From: Serratia rhizosphaerae
GTDB taxonomy: Bacteria; Pseudomonadota; Gammaproteobacteria; Enterobacterales; Enterobacteriaceae
Direction of reading: 5' to 3'
Length of the DNA: 64,000 nt
Assembly: GCF_009817885.1 (NCBI RefSeq)
Contig: NZ_CP041764.1
Location: forward strand, 1,612,001-1,676,000
Shown here: positions 11,365 through 20,771 of the stretch, piece after piece
Position numbering within the stretch: the stretch's first letter is position 1
How the letters are laid out: the number at the start of each line of letters is the position of its first letter
Made by a program: the position numbers and the translations under genes
Notes under the pieces: generated by a model
The model's input: the letters and a program-made list of their open reading frames with translations, nothing else
Databases searched by the model: none
What the model was told of the DNA's origin: nothing

Positions 11365-11388
11365 GGCCGGCGGGAGCCGGCCCTACAG
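11365..11388. repeat. dispersed palindrome, TGTAGGG family, copy 1
   Basis: Read on the minus strand, CTGTAGGGCC leads into the GGCC-rich inverted repeat CCGGC-TCCC-GCCGG. It lies between rraB and miaE and resembles the copies at 20721 and 37464. Confidence 0.5.
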
Positions 11389-11408
11389 AGTGGTTAACAG
11401 GGAAACGA

Positions 11409-11831
11409 TCAGTGGCGCTTGCCGTCGTCGTCTTCGTCGATAAATTCGCCGTCTTCTTCGTCGCCGTCTTCGCCGTCCGGGTCTTCAAAATAGGTGCCCC
11501 AGCCGTCGTAGTTAACGCCGCATTTTTCCGCCAGCGCCACCAGTTGCTCAACCTGCGCGTCGATCACGTCCGGGTTCAGGCCCACTTCGCTGATCACGTC
11601 GCAGCACATCAGCACCTGGCCGTCTTCCACTTCCAGCTCTTCGGCGTCGGTCACTTCGTAGCCCAGTTTGAAGGCTTCCACCGCGGCCTTCTCCAGAATT
11701 TCAAACTTTTCGGCAGAGAAATGGTGCTCGATGGTGTAGAGTGCGTCCGGATCGCTGCCGTCTTCCAGCAGTTCTTCAATGATCAGACGCGTCTCTTCCC
11801 GTTGTTCTTCCAGCAATTCGCGGTTTGCCAT
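11409..11831 (-). CDS. rraB: ribonuclease E inhibitor RraB
   Basis: RraB binds the C-terminal scaffold of RNase E and modulates mRNA decay. The 140-residue protein has the E. coli N-terminus ([20 protein letters not shown]) and the strongly acidic tail typical of the family ([22 protein letters not shown]). It is divergent from the ornithine carbamoyltransferase gene, as in E. coli, with the ArgR operator in between. Confidence 0.95.
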   Translation of the reverse strand: MANRELLEEQREETRLIIEELLEDGSDPDALYTIEHHFSAEKFEILEKAAVEAFKLGYEVTDAEELEVEDGQVLMCCDVISEVGLNPDVIDAQVEQLVALAEKCGVNYDGWGTYFEDPDGEDGDEEDGEFIDEDDDGKRH

Positions 11832-11930
11832 GACTCTATCCTCAATAAATGGCTTTTACTCCTTCTATTTTCACACAGCGTCGGCGCCGCTGCCACGTTA
11901 ATCACGAAAGATTTCCGCCCCGGGGTTGAA

Positions 11931-11969
11931 TTTGAATATTCATACATATAAAGTGAATTTTAATTCAAA
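11931..11969 (+). promoter_or_regulatory. double ARG box (ArgR operator)
   Basis: Box 2, AGTGAATTTTAATTCAAA (11952-11969), fits the ARG-box consensus (TGAAT, four A/T, ATTCA) perfectly. Box 1 (11931-11948) is a partial match, TGAAT-N4-ATaCA. The two 18-bp boxes are three bases apart, the spacing known for ArgR hexamer operators. They lie 26 bp before the start codon, so arginine repression is expected. Confidence 0.88.
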
Positions 11970-11994
11970 AATAGACAATAAAGGATACCTGGCG

Positions 11995-13014
11995 ATGAGC
12001 AGCATAAACCCTTTTTACCAGCGGCATTTTTTACGCTTGATGGATTTCACCCCGGCAGAGCTGCAGGCGCTGCTGCAGTTGGCCGCCGATCTGAAACAGG
12101 CAAAAAAGCAGGGTCGTGAAACCCGCCGTCTGCAGGGGAAAAATATTGCGCTCATCTTTGAAAAAGACTCCACCCGCACCCGCTGCGCGTTTGAGGTCGC
12201 CGCGTTCGATCAGGGCGCGCAGGTCACTTATCTCGGCCCGAGCGGCAGCCAGATCGGCCATAAAGAGTCGATGAAAGACACCGCCCGGGTGCTGGGGCGC
12301 ATGTATGACGGTATTCAGTACCGCGGCTACGGCCAGCCGCTGGTGGAAACGCTGGCGCACTACGCCGGCGTGCCGGTCTGGAACGGCCTGACCGATGAGT
12401 TCCACCCGACCCAACTGCTCGCCGACCTGCTGACGGTGCAGGAACACTTGCCGGGCAAACCGCTGTCGGCGGTGAAGTTCGCCTACCTCGGCGATGCGCG
12501 CAACAACATGGGCAATACACTGCTGGAGGCGGCGGCGCTGACGGGTATGGATCTGCGTCTGGTAGCGCCCAAGGCCTGCTGGCCGCAGGCGGAACTGGTG
12601 GCGGAGTGCCAGGCGCTGGCCGAACGCCAGGGCGGTAAAATTACCCTGACCGAAGATATCGCCGTCGGGGTGAAAGACGCCGACTTCCTGTATACCGACG
12701 TCTGGGTATCGATGGGCGAGCCAAAGGAAGTTTGGCAGGAGCGTATCGCGCTGCTCAAACCTTATCAGGTCAATATGGCGATGCTGCGCCAGACCGGCAA
12801 CCCGCAGGTCAAGTTCCTGCACTGCCTGCCGGCGTTCCACGACGACCAGACCACGCTTGGCAAACAGATGGCCGAGCAGTACGGCCTGTACGGCGGCATG
12901 GAGGTCACCGACGAGGTGTTTGAATCGCCGCACAGCATCGTGTTCGATCAGGCGGAGAACCGTCTGCACACCATCAAGGCGGTGATGGTCGCCACCCTGA
13001 GCCGTGAAGGGTAA
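11995..13014 (+). CDS. argI: ornithine carbamoyltransferase
   Basis: The enzyme makes citrulline from ornithine and carbamoyl phosphate in arginine synthesis. Carbamoyl-phosphate motif STRTR is at 59-63; HPTQ and the ornithine-loop HCLPAF are present. The protein has 339 residues. I start at [12 protein letters not shown] (ATG 11995, AAGGA upstream); the open frame upstream lies within the ARG boxes. The symbol follows E. coli argI; argF would be equally fair in a genome with one copy. Confidence 0.96.
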   Translation: MSSINPFYQRHFLRLMDFTPAELQALLQLAADLKQAKKQGRETRRLQGKNIALIFEKDSTRTRCAFEVAAFDQGAQVTYLGPSGSQIGHKESMKDTARVLGRMYDGIQYRGYGQPLVETLAHYAGVPVWNGLTDEFHPTQLLADLLTVQEHLPGKPLSAVKFAYLGDARNNMGNTLLEAAALTGMDLRLVAPKACWPQAELVAECQALAERQGGKITLTEDIAVGVKDADFLYTDVWVSMGEPKEVWQERIALLKPYQVNMAMLRQTGNPQVKFLHCLPAFHDDQTTLGKQMAEQYGLYGGMEVTDEVFESPHSIVFDQAENRLHTIKAVMVATLSREG

Positions 13015-13087
13015 GAAAACGATCCCTTTCGCCTGATTTAGGCTAAGCTCAACACCATATTGCCGGGGCGCGTCACGCACGGGCAAT

Positions 13088-13118
13088 GGGAGAGCGGGTT
13101 GCGGCCCGTTCTCCCTTT
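13088..13118 (+). terminator. Rho-independent terminator after argI
   Basis: A GC-rich stem GGAGAGCGGG/CCCGTTCTCC with a six-base loop is followed by a short T run, between argI and the pyrL promoter. Confidence 0.7.
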
Positions 13119-13167
13119 TCCGTTTTTTCCTGCCGGCCAATCGATGGCTAAAATCCCTTTTTAACGT

Positions 13168-13195
13168 TTGCAGCGGCGTCCGTCGCGGGTATAAT
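13168..13195 (+). promoter_or_regulatory. pyrLBI promoter
   Basis: TTGCAG (13168-13173) and a perfect TATAAT (13190-13195) are spaced 16 bp apart and sit just before the pyrL ribosome-binding site. Confidence 0.8.
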
Positions 13196-13220
13196 GCGCG
13201 GCAATTTGCCAGGAGAAAGC

Positions 13221-13313
13221 ATGAACAACAGCATCACTTTTGCACCGCAAAACCGGCTGCCAATCGGCGGTCAGCTGGCGTTCTTTCTCCTGTTGCCGGA
13301 TCGATCTTATTAA
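13221..13313 (+). CDS. pyrL: pyrBI operon leader peptide
   Basis: A 30-codon frame with an AGGAG ribosome-binding site ends at the base of the attenuator hairpin. Its sequence is unlike the 44-residue E. coli PyrL, but it keeps the mechanistic features. The codons for AFFLLLP form a pyrimidine-rich tract (TTCTTTCTCCTG) where polymerase pauses at low UTP, and the stop codon lies directly at the terminator. In the known mechanism, ribosomes following a paused polymerase prevent termination when UTP is scarce. Confidence 0.85.
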   Translation: MNNSITFAPQNRLPIGGQLAFFLLLPDRSY

Positions 13314-13341
13314 AAGGCCCCTCGTTGAGGGGCTTTTTTTT
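13312..13341 (+). terminator. pyrBI attenuator
   Basis: The stem GCCCCTC/GAGGGGC with a GTT loop is followed by eight Ts and overlaps the pyrL stop codon. It lies 73 bp ahead of pyrB, the expected place for the UTP-sensitive attenuator. Confidence 0.9.
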
Positions 13342-13413
13342 GCCTGCAAGACAGAGCAACACCGCGTTTGTTAACCGCCCCGCGCCACGGGCATGCGTCG
13401 AGGAGAGTGAAAA

Positions 13414-14349
13414 ATGGCCAACCCGCTGTATCACAAAAACATCATCTCTATTAACGATCTCAGCCGTGAAGATCTGGAACTGGTGCTGCGCACCGCCGCC
13501 AGTCTGAAGGCACAGCCGCAGCCGGAACTGCTGAAGCACAAGGTCATCGCCAGCTGTTTCTTCGAGGCCTCGACCCGCACCCGCCTGTCGTTTGAAACCG
13601 CCATTCAGCGCCTGGGCGCCTCGGTGGTCGGCTTTTCCGACAGCAGCAACACCTCCCTCGGCAAAAAAGGCGAAACGCTGTCCGACACCATTTCCGTCAT
13701 CAGTACCTACGTCGACGCGATTGTGATGCGCCACCCGCAGGAGGGCGCGGCGCGCCTGGCCTCTGACTTCTCCGGCAACATCCCGGTGCTTAACGCCGGC
13801 GACGGTGCCAACCAGCACCCGACGCAAACGCTGCTGGACCTGTTCACCATTCAGGAAACGCAGGGGCGGCTGAGCAATATCAACATCGCCATGGTCGGCG
13901 ACCTGAAGTACGGCCGCACGGTGCACTCTCTGACCCAGGCGCTGGCCAAGTTCGAAGGCAACCGCTTCTATTTCATCGCCCCGGACGCGCTGGCGATGCC
14001 GGGCTATATCCTGAAGATGCTGGAGGAGAAAGGCATCGCCTACAGCCTGCACAACAGCATTGAGGAAGTGGTGCCGCAGCTAGATATTCTGTATATGACG
14101 CGCGTGCAGAAAGAGCGCCTCGACCCGTCGGAATACGCCAACGTGAAGGCGCAGTTCGTGCTGCGCGCCGCCGATCTGGCCGGCGCGCGCGACAATATGA
14201 AGGTGCTGCACCCGCTGCCGCGCATCGATGAAATCACCATCGACGTCGATAACACGCCGCACGCCTACTACTTCCAGCAGGCGGGCAACGGCATTTTCGC
14301 CCGGCAGGCGCTGCTGGCGCTGGTATTAACCGCAGAACTGGACTTTTAA
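13414..14349 (+). CDS. pyrB: aspartate carbamoyltransferase catalytic subunit
   Basis: PyrB condenses carbamoyl phosphate and aspartate in the first committed step of pyrimidine synthesis. It has 311 residues, as in E. coli. The carbamoyl-phosphate motif STRTR is at 53-57 and HPTQ follows in [13 protein letters not shown]. It lies directly upstream of pyrI, 12 bp apart, in the pyrLBI operon. Confidence 0.98.
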   Translation: MANPLYHKNIISINDLSREDLELVLRTAASLKAQPQPELLKHKVIASCFFEASTRTRLSFETAIQRLGASVVGFSDSSNTSLGKKGETLSDTISVISTYVDAIVMRHPQEGAARLASDFSGNIPVLNAGDGANQHPTQTLLDLFTIQETQGRLSNINIAMVGDLKYGRTVHSLTQALAKFEGNRFYFIAPDALAMPGYILKMLEEKGIAYSLHNSIEEVVPQLDILYMTRVQKERLDPSEYANVKAQFVLRAADLAGARDNMKVLHPLPRIDEITIDVDNTPHAYYFQQAGNGIFARQALLALVLTAELDF

Positions 14350-14361
14350 GGGGGAACCGTC

Positions 14362-14826
14362 ATGACGCACGATAACAAACTGCAGGTTGAAGCCATCAAA
14401 TGCGGCACGGTGATCGACCACATTCCGGCGCAGGTCGGCTTTAAGCTGCTGACCCTGTTCAAACTGACCGCCACCGACCAGCGCATCACCATCGGCCTGA
14501 ATCTGCCTTCGAAAGAGCTGGGGCATAAAGATCTGATCAAGATTGAGAATACTTTCCTGACCGAACAGCAGGCCAACCAACTGGCGATGTACGCGCCGAA
14601 GGCCACGGTCAACCGTATCGACAATTATGAAGTGGTGCACAAACTGACCCCCAGCCTGCCGGACCATATCGACGGCGTGCTGACCTGCCCGAACGGCAAC
14701 TGCATCAGCCGCAGCGAACCGGTTCCTTCCAGCTTCAGCGTAAAATCCCGCGCCGACGCGGTGCACCTGCAGTGCCGCTACTGTGAAAAAGAGTTCGAAC
14801 ATCAGGTGGTGCTGCAGGCCGGATAA
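14362..14826 (+). CDS. pyrI: aspartate carbamoyltransferase regulatory subunit
   Basis: PyrI binds CTP or ATP and transmits allosteric control to PyrB in the dodecameric holoenzyme. The 154-residue protein keeps the four zinc ligands Cys109, Cys114, Cys138 and Cys141 at the E. coli positions, in CPNGNC and CRYC. Confidence 0.98.
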   Translation: MTHDNKLQVEAIKCGTVIDHIPAQVGFKLLTLFKLTATDQRITIGLNLPSKELGHKDLIKIENTFLTEQQANQLAMYAPKATVNRIDNYEVVHKLTPSLPDHIDGVLTCPNGNCISRSEPVPSSFSVKSRADAVHLQCRYCEKEFEHQVVLQAG

Positions 14827-14972
14827 AATTTAGCGTTTCATACGGGGCGTTCGCTGTTCATCTGCCGGCGACGCCCTATAATGGGATTTCCGAAGCGCAC
14901 TACCCACGTTGATACCTGACGGATTTACGCCGCAGCGCGGCCTAAAACCCGCAGGGAAAATCAGGAGAAAAC

Positions 14973-15359
14973 ATGTCACGTAACATCAGCACTGAACTCG
15001 CACCGGCAGCCATTGGTCCTTACGTGCAGGGCGTTGACCTGGGCAGCATGATCATCACTTCCGGCCAGATCCCGGTCGATCCGAAAACCGGCGCCGTAGC
15101 CGACGACATCGCCGCGCAGGCGCGCCAGTCGCTGGAAAACGTGCAGGCGATCGTCGAAGCCGCCGGCCTGAAGGTCGCCGACATCGTTAAAACCACCGTG
15201 TTCGTCAAAGATCTCAACGATTTCGCCACCGTGAACGCCACCTACGAGGCGTTCTTCAGCGAGCACAATGCGCCGTTCCCGGCCCGCTCCTGCGTGGAAG
15301 TAGCGCGTCTGCCAAAAGACGTGAAGATTGAAATCGAAGCGATTGCCGTGCGTCGTTAA
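14973..15359 (+). CDS. ridA: 2-iminobutanoate/2-iminopropanoate deaminase RidA
   Basis: RidA hydrolyses reactive enamine/imine by-products of PLP enzymes. The protein has 128 residues and carries the family segment ARSCVEVARLPKDVKIEIEAI, whose first Arg is the conserved catalytic Arg105. It follows pyrI as in E. coli, but after a 146-bp gap, so it probably has its own promoter. Confidence 0.95.
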   Translation: MSRNISTELAPAAIGPYVQGVDLGSMIITSGQIPVDPKTGAVADDIAAQARQSLENVQAIVEAAGLKVADIVKTTVFVKDLNDFATVNATYEAFFSEHNAPFPARSCVEVARLPKDVKIEIEAIAVRR

Positions 15360-15381
15360 TTCTGCCCGCACAGGATAAAAC

Positions 15382-15407
15382 AACGGTCAGCCCAGGCTGA
15401 CCGTTTT
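15382..15407. terminator. bidirectional terminator between ridA and the hexosaminidase gene
   Basis: A stem with 11-base arms, AACGGTCAGCC and GGCTGACCGTT, is followed by a short T run. It lies between convergent genes. Confidence 0.75.
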
Positions 15408-15424
15408 GCATTCCGCCCCGTCTA

Positions 15425-17815
15425 TCAGCGCACCGTCAGCCCGCGCAGCAGGATTTCCAACGGATACACCGCGGCGATGATCAGCTCATCGCGCACCTGC
15501 GCCGCCGCATCCAGCTGCTGCTGGATCTGCTCCGCCTCGCGCTTGTCCAGCGGCTTACCCTGCCGCCAGCGCTCCAGCAGCTTCAGCCCCAGATCCGCCA
15601 GCGCGTTGACGTCCTGCGCCACCGGCGCCAGATCTTTCATCAGCACGTTGCCGCCAATCAGTCGTTTCACCGGCGCCGCGTTCTGCTGCCAGCGCAGCAG
15701 GCGGCTACGCAGCGCCTCGGCGGCCACGCGGTTATCGCGATCGCGCAGAAGCGCTTCCACCTGCTGATGCATCTCGCGCACCGACCGGCTCTCCGGCGGC
15801 AGCGCGTCCGCCAGGCGGTTCAGCGGCTCAAACTGGTGGTAGTTGCCCGCCTGAAACTTCAGATGCTGACGCGTGTAATACTGCGCCGGCTCCAGCGCTT
15901 CGGCCAGCGTCTGCAGCGGCATAATCTCGACGCTGTTGGCCAGACGGGTGAATTCACGCGCGGTTTCCGCATGCTGCTGCAGGCCGACGGACACCACCGA
16001 CCAGGCGTCCACCGCCGCCAGACGGCGGTACATACTGCTCTCGTCGGTGACCTCCTGCGCCGACCACAGCCGCTCCGCCACGGCGAAGGCGCGCGGCCAC
16101 AGCTTCAGGTCCAGCAGCGGCGCGCGCACGTTCTCCGCCCACAGCGCCGCCTCGCCGCCAAGAATATTGGCCTGCTGTTTGGCACCCGGCACCACCGGCA
16201 TGTTACCCGCCGGCGCCGCATCCAGCCGACTGCCGCTGGTGGGATAACGTACGTTGCCCAGCAGCGTGTAGCCGCTGAGCGTGTCCTTTTTCAGGGTCAG
16301 CACCGGACGGGTATCGCCCATCCAGGTATCCAGCCGGAAGCTCACCTGCTGCTGCGTGTGCCAGACAATATCATGCAGGGCGCGGCGCGTTTTGCCGTCA
16401 AAGTCGATAAAGCCGCGCCAGCCCTGTCGGCCTTTAATCAAGGTAAAACTACCCGTCACCGCGCTGCCCTTCAGCCGCGGAATGTCAAAGCGCCAGCTTT
16501 GCGCCTGCTCGCCGGCCGCCACCTTTGTTTCCACGCCCAGCGGCTGCGGCAGCACCTCATTGCGGTAGTGATAGGCGGTGCTCTGCGGCTGATCGAGGTA
16601 GAAGCCGGTGGACAAAATTCCCTGATAGCCGTCCTGCGCGCTGGCGCCCAGCGAGTCCGGCCCCTGCCAGGACTGGATCAGAATGGTGCGCGGCAACGCA
16701 GGATGATAGATCTCATCCCAGCCCACCATACGCCGCCGGTGCTGTTCGAGGATCTTTTCCAGCCGCTGGTTGAACCAGGCCTGCAGCGCATGGGCATCCG
16801 CCAGCTGATGCTGGCGCATAAACGCCTGCAGCGTTTTCGACTGCTGCCACTGGCTGGGAGCGACCTCATCGCCGCCGATATGCACATAGGGATCGGTGAA
16901 GATCGTCGCCAGTTCGCCGACGATCGCATCAATAAACTGATACACCTGCTCGTTGCCAGGATCCAGCGTCGGCGCGTGCACGCCCCACTCGCGCTCCATC
17001 TGGTATGGCCCCGGCGCGCCGATCAGTTCCGGATAGGCCACCGCAATGCTGGAAGCATGGCCCGGCAGATCGATCTCCGGCACCACGCGGATGCCGCGTG
17101 CCGCGGCGTAGGCCACCACCTGCTGCATCTGTTCGCGGGTATAGAACTGGCCGTCGCTGGCCAGCTGCTGCAGCTTGGGATAACGCACGGAGGCAAAACG
17201 CCAGCCCTGATCGTCGGTCAGGTGCCAGTGGAACACGTTGAGCTTGGCCGCCGCCATGCCGTCCAGCTGGCGCAGAATATCGCCGACCGGCAGGAAATGG
17301 CGCGCCGAATCCAGCAGTACGCCGCGCCAGGCAAAGCGTGGCTTGTCGCTGATACTGACCAGCGGCAAGAAGGTGTTGTGTCCGTCGGTCTGCACCAGCT
17401 GCAGCAGGGTTTCCATGCCGCGCAGCGCGCCGAAGCGGGTGGCGGCGGTCAGCGTCGCCCCCTGCGGCGTCACCGATAATTGGTAACTTTCATCGCTGTC
17501 CGGCAGCGGCTGCGCCGAGACCTGACGTTGGATCTTCACCGTAATATTGCTGGCCTGCTGCGCCGTCGGCGGCGCCAGCGTCCAGCCGGTCTGCAGTTCC
17601 AGGCGCTGACGCCAGCGCGCCGGCGCGTCACCCAGATTATCGCCTTCAATCTTCAGGTTCAGCCGGGGCGTCAGCACCAGTTTGCCCTGCGGCTGGGCGA
17701 TATCCACCTGCTGCGGCCACGGCATCAGCGGCAGTTTGCCCGCCGGCTGCGCCAGCGCGCCCAATGGGCAAAGTAACGACGCCGCAAGCAGCGTATAACA
17801 AAGCGGTTTATGCAT
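15425..17815 (-). CDS. exported family-20 beta-N-acetylhexosaminidase
   Basis: This 796-residue GH20 enzyme should cleave terminal N-acetylglucosamine (or galactosamine) from chito-oligosaccharides or glycans. A Sec signal peptide covers about residues 1-23 (KPLCYTLLAASLLCPLGALAQ). A GH20b-type domain precedes the (beta/alpha)8 barrel, whose catalytic Asp316-Glu317 pair lies in HIGGDE. I start at the ATG at 17815, with GAGGA upstream; the longer open frame has no ribosome-binding site. It is distinct from the 885-residue Serratia chitobiase. It stands where E. coli has mgtA, between ridA and treR. Confidence 0.88.
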   Translation of the reverse strand: MHKPLCYTLLAASLLCPLGALAQPAGKLPLMPWPQQVDIAQPQGKLVLTPRLNLKIEGDNLGDAPARWRQRLELQTGWTLAPPTAQQASNITVKIQRQVSAQPLPDSDESYQLSVTPQGATLTAATRFGALRGMETLLQLVQTDGHNTFLPLVSISDKPRFAWRGVLLDSARHFLPVGDILRQLDGMAAAKLNVFHWHLTDDQGWRFASVRYPKLQQLASDGQFYTREQMQQVVAYAAARGIRVVPEIDLPGHASSIAVAYPELIGAPGPYQMEREWGVHAPTLDPGNEQVYQFIDAIVGELATIFTDPYVHIGGDEVAPSQWQQSKTLQAFMRQHQLADAHALQAWFNQRLEKILEQHRRRMVGWDEIYHPALPRTILIQSWQGPDSLGASAQDGYQGILSTGFYLDQPQSTAYHYRNEVLPQPLGVETKVAAGEQAQSWRFDIPRLKGSAVTGSFTLIKGRQGWRGFIDFDGKTRRALHDIVWHTQQQVSFRLDTWMGDTRPVLTLKKDTLSGYTLLGNVRYPTSGSRLDAAPAGNMPVVPGAKQQANILGGEAALWAENVRAPLLDLKLWPRAFAVAERLWSAQEVTDESSMYRRLAAVDAWSVVSVGLQQHAETAREFTRLANSVEIMPLQTLAEALEPAQYYTRQHLKFQAGNYHQFEPLNRLADALPPESRSVREMHQQVEALLRDRDNRVAAEALRSRLLRWQQNAAPVKRLIGGNVLMKDLAPVAQDVNALADLGLKLLERWRQGKPLDKREAEQIQQQLDAAAQVRDELIIAAVYPLEILLRGLTVR

Positions 17816-18112
17816 CGAAAATTCCTCAGAGGACAGCAAAATCTTATGGATTAAGTACGACAAAAAAACAGCAGAAAGCCCGAGCATAAGGGTAAACGCA
17901 GTGCGCCTGTCCAGCGCCGACGGCGAAAAAGCGGGGTTGATCACAGATAACGCAGCCAGGCTGGCGCACGCGCCGGGTTGTCGGCAAGATCCCGTCCGTA
18001 AAATGCGTTACTCTGCTTTTGTACTTGCCATGCGCCCGCGGCAGCGGCACATTGCCGGGAAAGCCCACGTTCATCGGCGTTTACGCCTTTCAACCATAAC
18101 GATAAACCGATC

Positions 18113-19060
18113 ATGCAAAACAGGCTGACCATTAAGGACATCGCCCGCCTCAGCGGGGTAGGAAAATCCACCGTTTCACGCGTGCTGAACCATGAAGGCA
18201 GCGTGAGCCAGCAAACCCGTGAGCGCGTGGAGGCGGTGATCCGTCAGCAGGGGTTCACCCCGTCCAAATCCGCACGCGCCATGCGCGGCCAGAGCGATAA
18301 GGTGGTCGGCATTCTGGTGTCGCGCCTGGATTCGCCGTCGGAAAATCAGGCGGTGCGCACCATGCTGCCGCTGCTGTACCAGCACGGCTATGACCCGATC
18401 GTGATGGAAAGCCAGTTCGACAGCCAACTGGTGCAGGAACACCTGCACGTGCTGGCGCAGCGTAACGTCGACGGGGTGATCCTGTTCGGCTTTACCGGCC
18501 TGGAGGCCGAGATGCTGCAGCCTTGGCAGGAGAAAATGGTGGTGATGGTGCGCGAATATCAGGGCTTCTCATCAGTCTGCTACGATGATGCCGGCGCGGT
18601 GAACCTGCTGATGGACCGACTGCTCCAGCAGGGACACCGCGATATCAGCTACCTCGGCGTCCGGCAGTCGGACGCCACCACCGGCGCGCGCCGCTATCAG
18701 ACCTATCTGGATGCCTGCCAGCGCCACGGCCTGACCCCGCACGCGGCGCTGGGCGAGCTCAGCTACCAGAGCGGCTTCCAGCTGGCGGCGGAGGCGATCG
18801 TCCCGCAGACCCGCGCGTTGATCTGCGCGTCTGACAGCATCGCCCTCGGCGCGATCAAATATCTGCAGCAGCAGCAGATCGCCGATATTCAGGTGTGCGC
18901 CATCGGCAATACCCCGCTGCTCAGCTTCCTGTTCCCGGAGACGCTGTCGGTGGAGTTTGGCTACGGCAGCGCCGGCGTGCAGGCGGCGCAGCAACTGCTG
19001 GCCCAGCTCAGCGGCGATGCGCCGATCCGCCGCATCGTGGTGCCGAGCAAACTCTCTTAA
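18113..19060 (+). CDS. treR: trehalose operon repressor TreR
   Basis: This LacI-family regulator has 315 residues, the same as E. coli TreR. The N-terminal helix-turn-helix is NRLTIKDIARLSGVGKSTVS, and a periplasmic-binding-protein-like domain senses trehalose-6-phosphate. It lies immediately upstream of treB on the same strand, and a GGGAACGTTCCC palindrome in the gap is its likely operator. Confidence 0.95.
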   Translation: MQNRLTIKDIARLSGVGKSTVSRVLNHEGSVSQQTRERVEAVIRQQGFTPSKSARAMRGQSDKVVGILVSRLDSPSENQAVRTMLPLLYQHGYDPIVMESQFDSQLVQEHLHVLAQRNVDGVILFGFTGLEAEMLQPWQEKMVVMVREYQGFSSVCYDDAGAVNLLMDRLLQQGHRDISYLGVRQSDATTGARRYQTYLDACQRHGLTPHAALGELSYQSGFQLAAEAIVPQTRALICASDSIALGAIKYLQQQQIADIQVCAIGNTPLLSFLFPETLSVEFGYGSAGVQAAQQLLAQLSGDAPIRRIVVPSKLS

Positions 19061-19140
19061 CCCTCCTGCCGCGTCGGGCCACCCGCGCGGCGGTTTCCCT
19101 TGAGATCTCACACGTCATTTTGTGATCGTCATCCGATTCC

Positions 19141-19152
19141 GGGAACGTTCCC
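19141..19152. promoter_or_regulatory. probable TreR operator
   Basis: The perfect 12-bp palindrome GGGAACGTTCCC lies between treR and treB, with the central CG typical of LacI-family operators. Confidence 0.65.
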
Positions 19153-19286
19153 ATTTTCTAACCACGGCGAAATGACTAAGCTTTGATCGGCTTCACCCTA
19201 CTTACCTCTGCATGTCGTTCAGGCCCCGCTCGCCGACACGGCATACGCATAACAACGCCAGATATACCCATAGAAAGGTATTCATA

Positions 19287-20702
19287 ATGAGCAAAGTAAA
19301 ACAGCAGGATATCGATCGCCTGATTGCGCTGGTCGGCGGCCGCGACAATATCGCCACCGTCAGCCACTGCATTACCCGGCTGCGCTTCGTGCTTAACGAC
19401 CCGGCCAAAGCCAGCCCGAAAGAGATCGAAACCTTACCCATGGTGAAAGGCTGCTTCACCAACGCCGGGCAGTTTCAGGTGGTGATCGGCCCGGAGGTCG
19501 GCGAGTACTATCAGGCGCTGATCGCCAGCGCCGGCGTCAACGAGGCGGACAAAGAGCAGGCCAAAACCGCCGCGCGCCAGAATATGACCTGGTCCGAACG
19601 CGCCATCTCCCACTTCGCCGAGATCTTCTTCCCGCTGCTGCCGGCGCTGATCAGCGGCGGTCTGATCCTCGGCTTCCGCAATGTGATCGGCGATATTCCG
19701 CTGTCCGACGGCCAGACGCTGGCGCAATCCAGCGCCGGCTGGAAAACTGCCTACGACTTCCTGTGGCTGCTGGGCGAGGCGATCTTTATGTTCCTGCCGG
19801 TCGCCATCTGCTGGTCGACGGTGAAGAAAATGGGCGGCACCCCGGTATTGGGCATCGTGCTGGGCATCACGCTGGTGTCGCCGCAGCTGATGAACGCCTA
19901 CCTGCTCGGCCAACAGGTGCCTGAACTGTGGAACTTCGGCTGGTTTACCGTGGAGAAAGTCGGCTATCAGGCGCAGGTGATCCCGTCGATCCTCGCCGGC
20001 ATGGCGCTTGGTTGGATTGAAACCCGGCTGAAAAAGTGGGTGCCGGATTACCTTTATCTGGTGGTGGTGCCGGTGCTGTCGCTGCTGCTGGCGACCTTCC
20101 TGGCCCATACGCTGATCGGGCCGTTCGGCCGCATGATCGGCGACGGCGTCGCCTGGGCGGTTAAAGCGGTGATGACCGGCAGCTTTGCGCCGATCGGCGC
20201 CGCGCTGTTCGGCTTCCTGTATGCGCCGCTGGTGATCACCGGCGTCCACCAGACCACGCTGGCGATCGATATGCAGATGGTGCAGAGCATGGGCGGCACG
20301 CCGGTGTGGCCGATCATCGCCCTGTCCAATATCGCGCAGGCCTCGGCGGTGCTGGCGATCATTATCCTCAGCCGCAAGGCCAACGAACGTGAAATTTCGG
20401 TGCCGGCGGCAATTTCCGCCTACCTCGGCGTCACCGAGCCGGCAATGTACGGCATCAACCTGAAGTACCGCTTCCCGATGCTGTGCGCGATGATTGGTTC
20501 CGCCTGCGCCGGCCTGATCTGCGGCCTGGCCGGGGTGATGGCCAACGGCATCGGCGTCGGCGGCCTGCCGGGTATTTTGTCGATCAAACCGCAGTTCTGG
20601 CTGGTGTTCGCGCTGGCGATGCTGGTGGCCGTGGTGGTGCCGCTGGTGCTGACCATGCTGGTGTACCGGCGCAAGGCGCGCCGCGGCGAACTGCCGGTAT
20701 AA
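19287..20702 (+). CDS. treB: trehalose-specific PTS enzyme IIBC
   Basis: TreB imports trehalose as trehalose-6-phosphate. The 471-residue protein has an N-terminal IIB domain whose phospho-accepting Cys28 lies in VSHCITRLRF. A IIC domain of about ten membrane segments follows. There is no IIA domain, as in E. coli, where the glucose IIA (Crr) serves. The start at 19287 gives the E. coli N-terminus; treC follows after 69 bp. Confidence 0.96.
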   Translation: MSKVKQQDIDRLIALVGGRDNIATVSHCITRLRFVLNDPAKASPKEIETLPMVKGCFTNAGQFQVVIGPEVGEYYQALIASAGVNEADKEQAKTAARQNMTWSERAISHFAEIFFPLLPALISGGLILGFRNVIGDIPLSDGQTLAQSSAGWKTAYDFLWLLGEAIFMFLPVAICWSTVKKMGGTPVLGIVLGITLVSPQLMNAYLLGQQVPELWNFGWFTVEKVGYQAQVIPSILAGMALGWIETRLKKWVPDYLYLVVVPVLSLLLATFLAHTLIGPFGRMIGDGVAWAVKAVMTGSFAPIGAALFGFLYAPLVITGVHQTTLAIDMQMVQSMGGTPVWPIIALSNIAQASAVLAIIILSRKANEREISVPAAISAYLGVTEPAMYGINLKYRFPMLCAMIGSACAGLICGLAGVMANGIGVGGLPGILSIKPQFWLVFALAMLVAVVVPLVLTMLVYRRKARRGELPV

Positions 20703-20720
20703 CGCGCAATCGATCATGAA

Positions 20721-20746
20721 TGTAGGGGCCAGGCTCGCCTGGCCCG
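20721..20746. repeat. dispersed palindrome, TGTAGGG family, copy 2
   Basis: TGTAGGGGCCAGG-CTCG-CCTGGCCC forms a hairpin with GGGCCAGG/CCTGGCCC arms in the treB-treC gap. Confidence 0.5.
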
Positions 20747-20771
20747 CTGTCACAGTCAAAAGGTATTCTTT

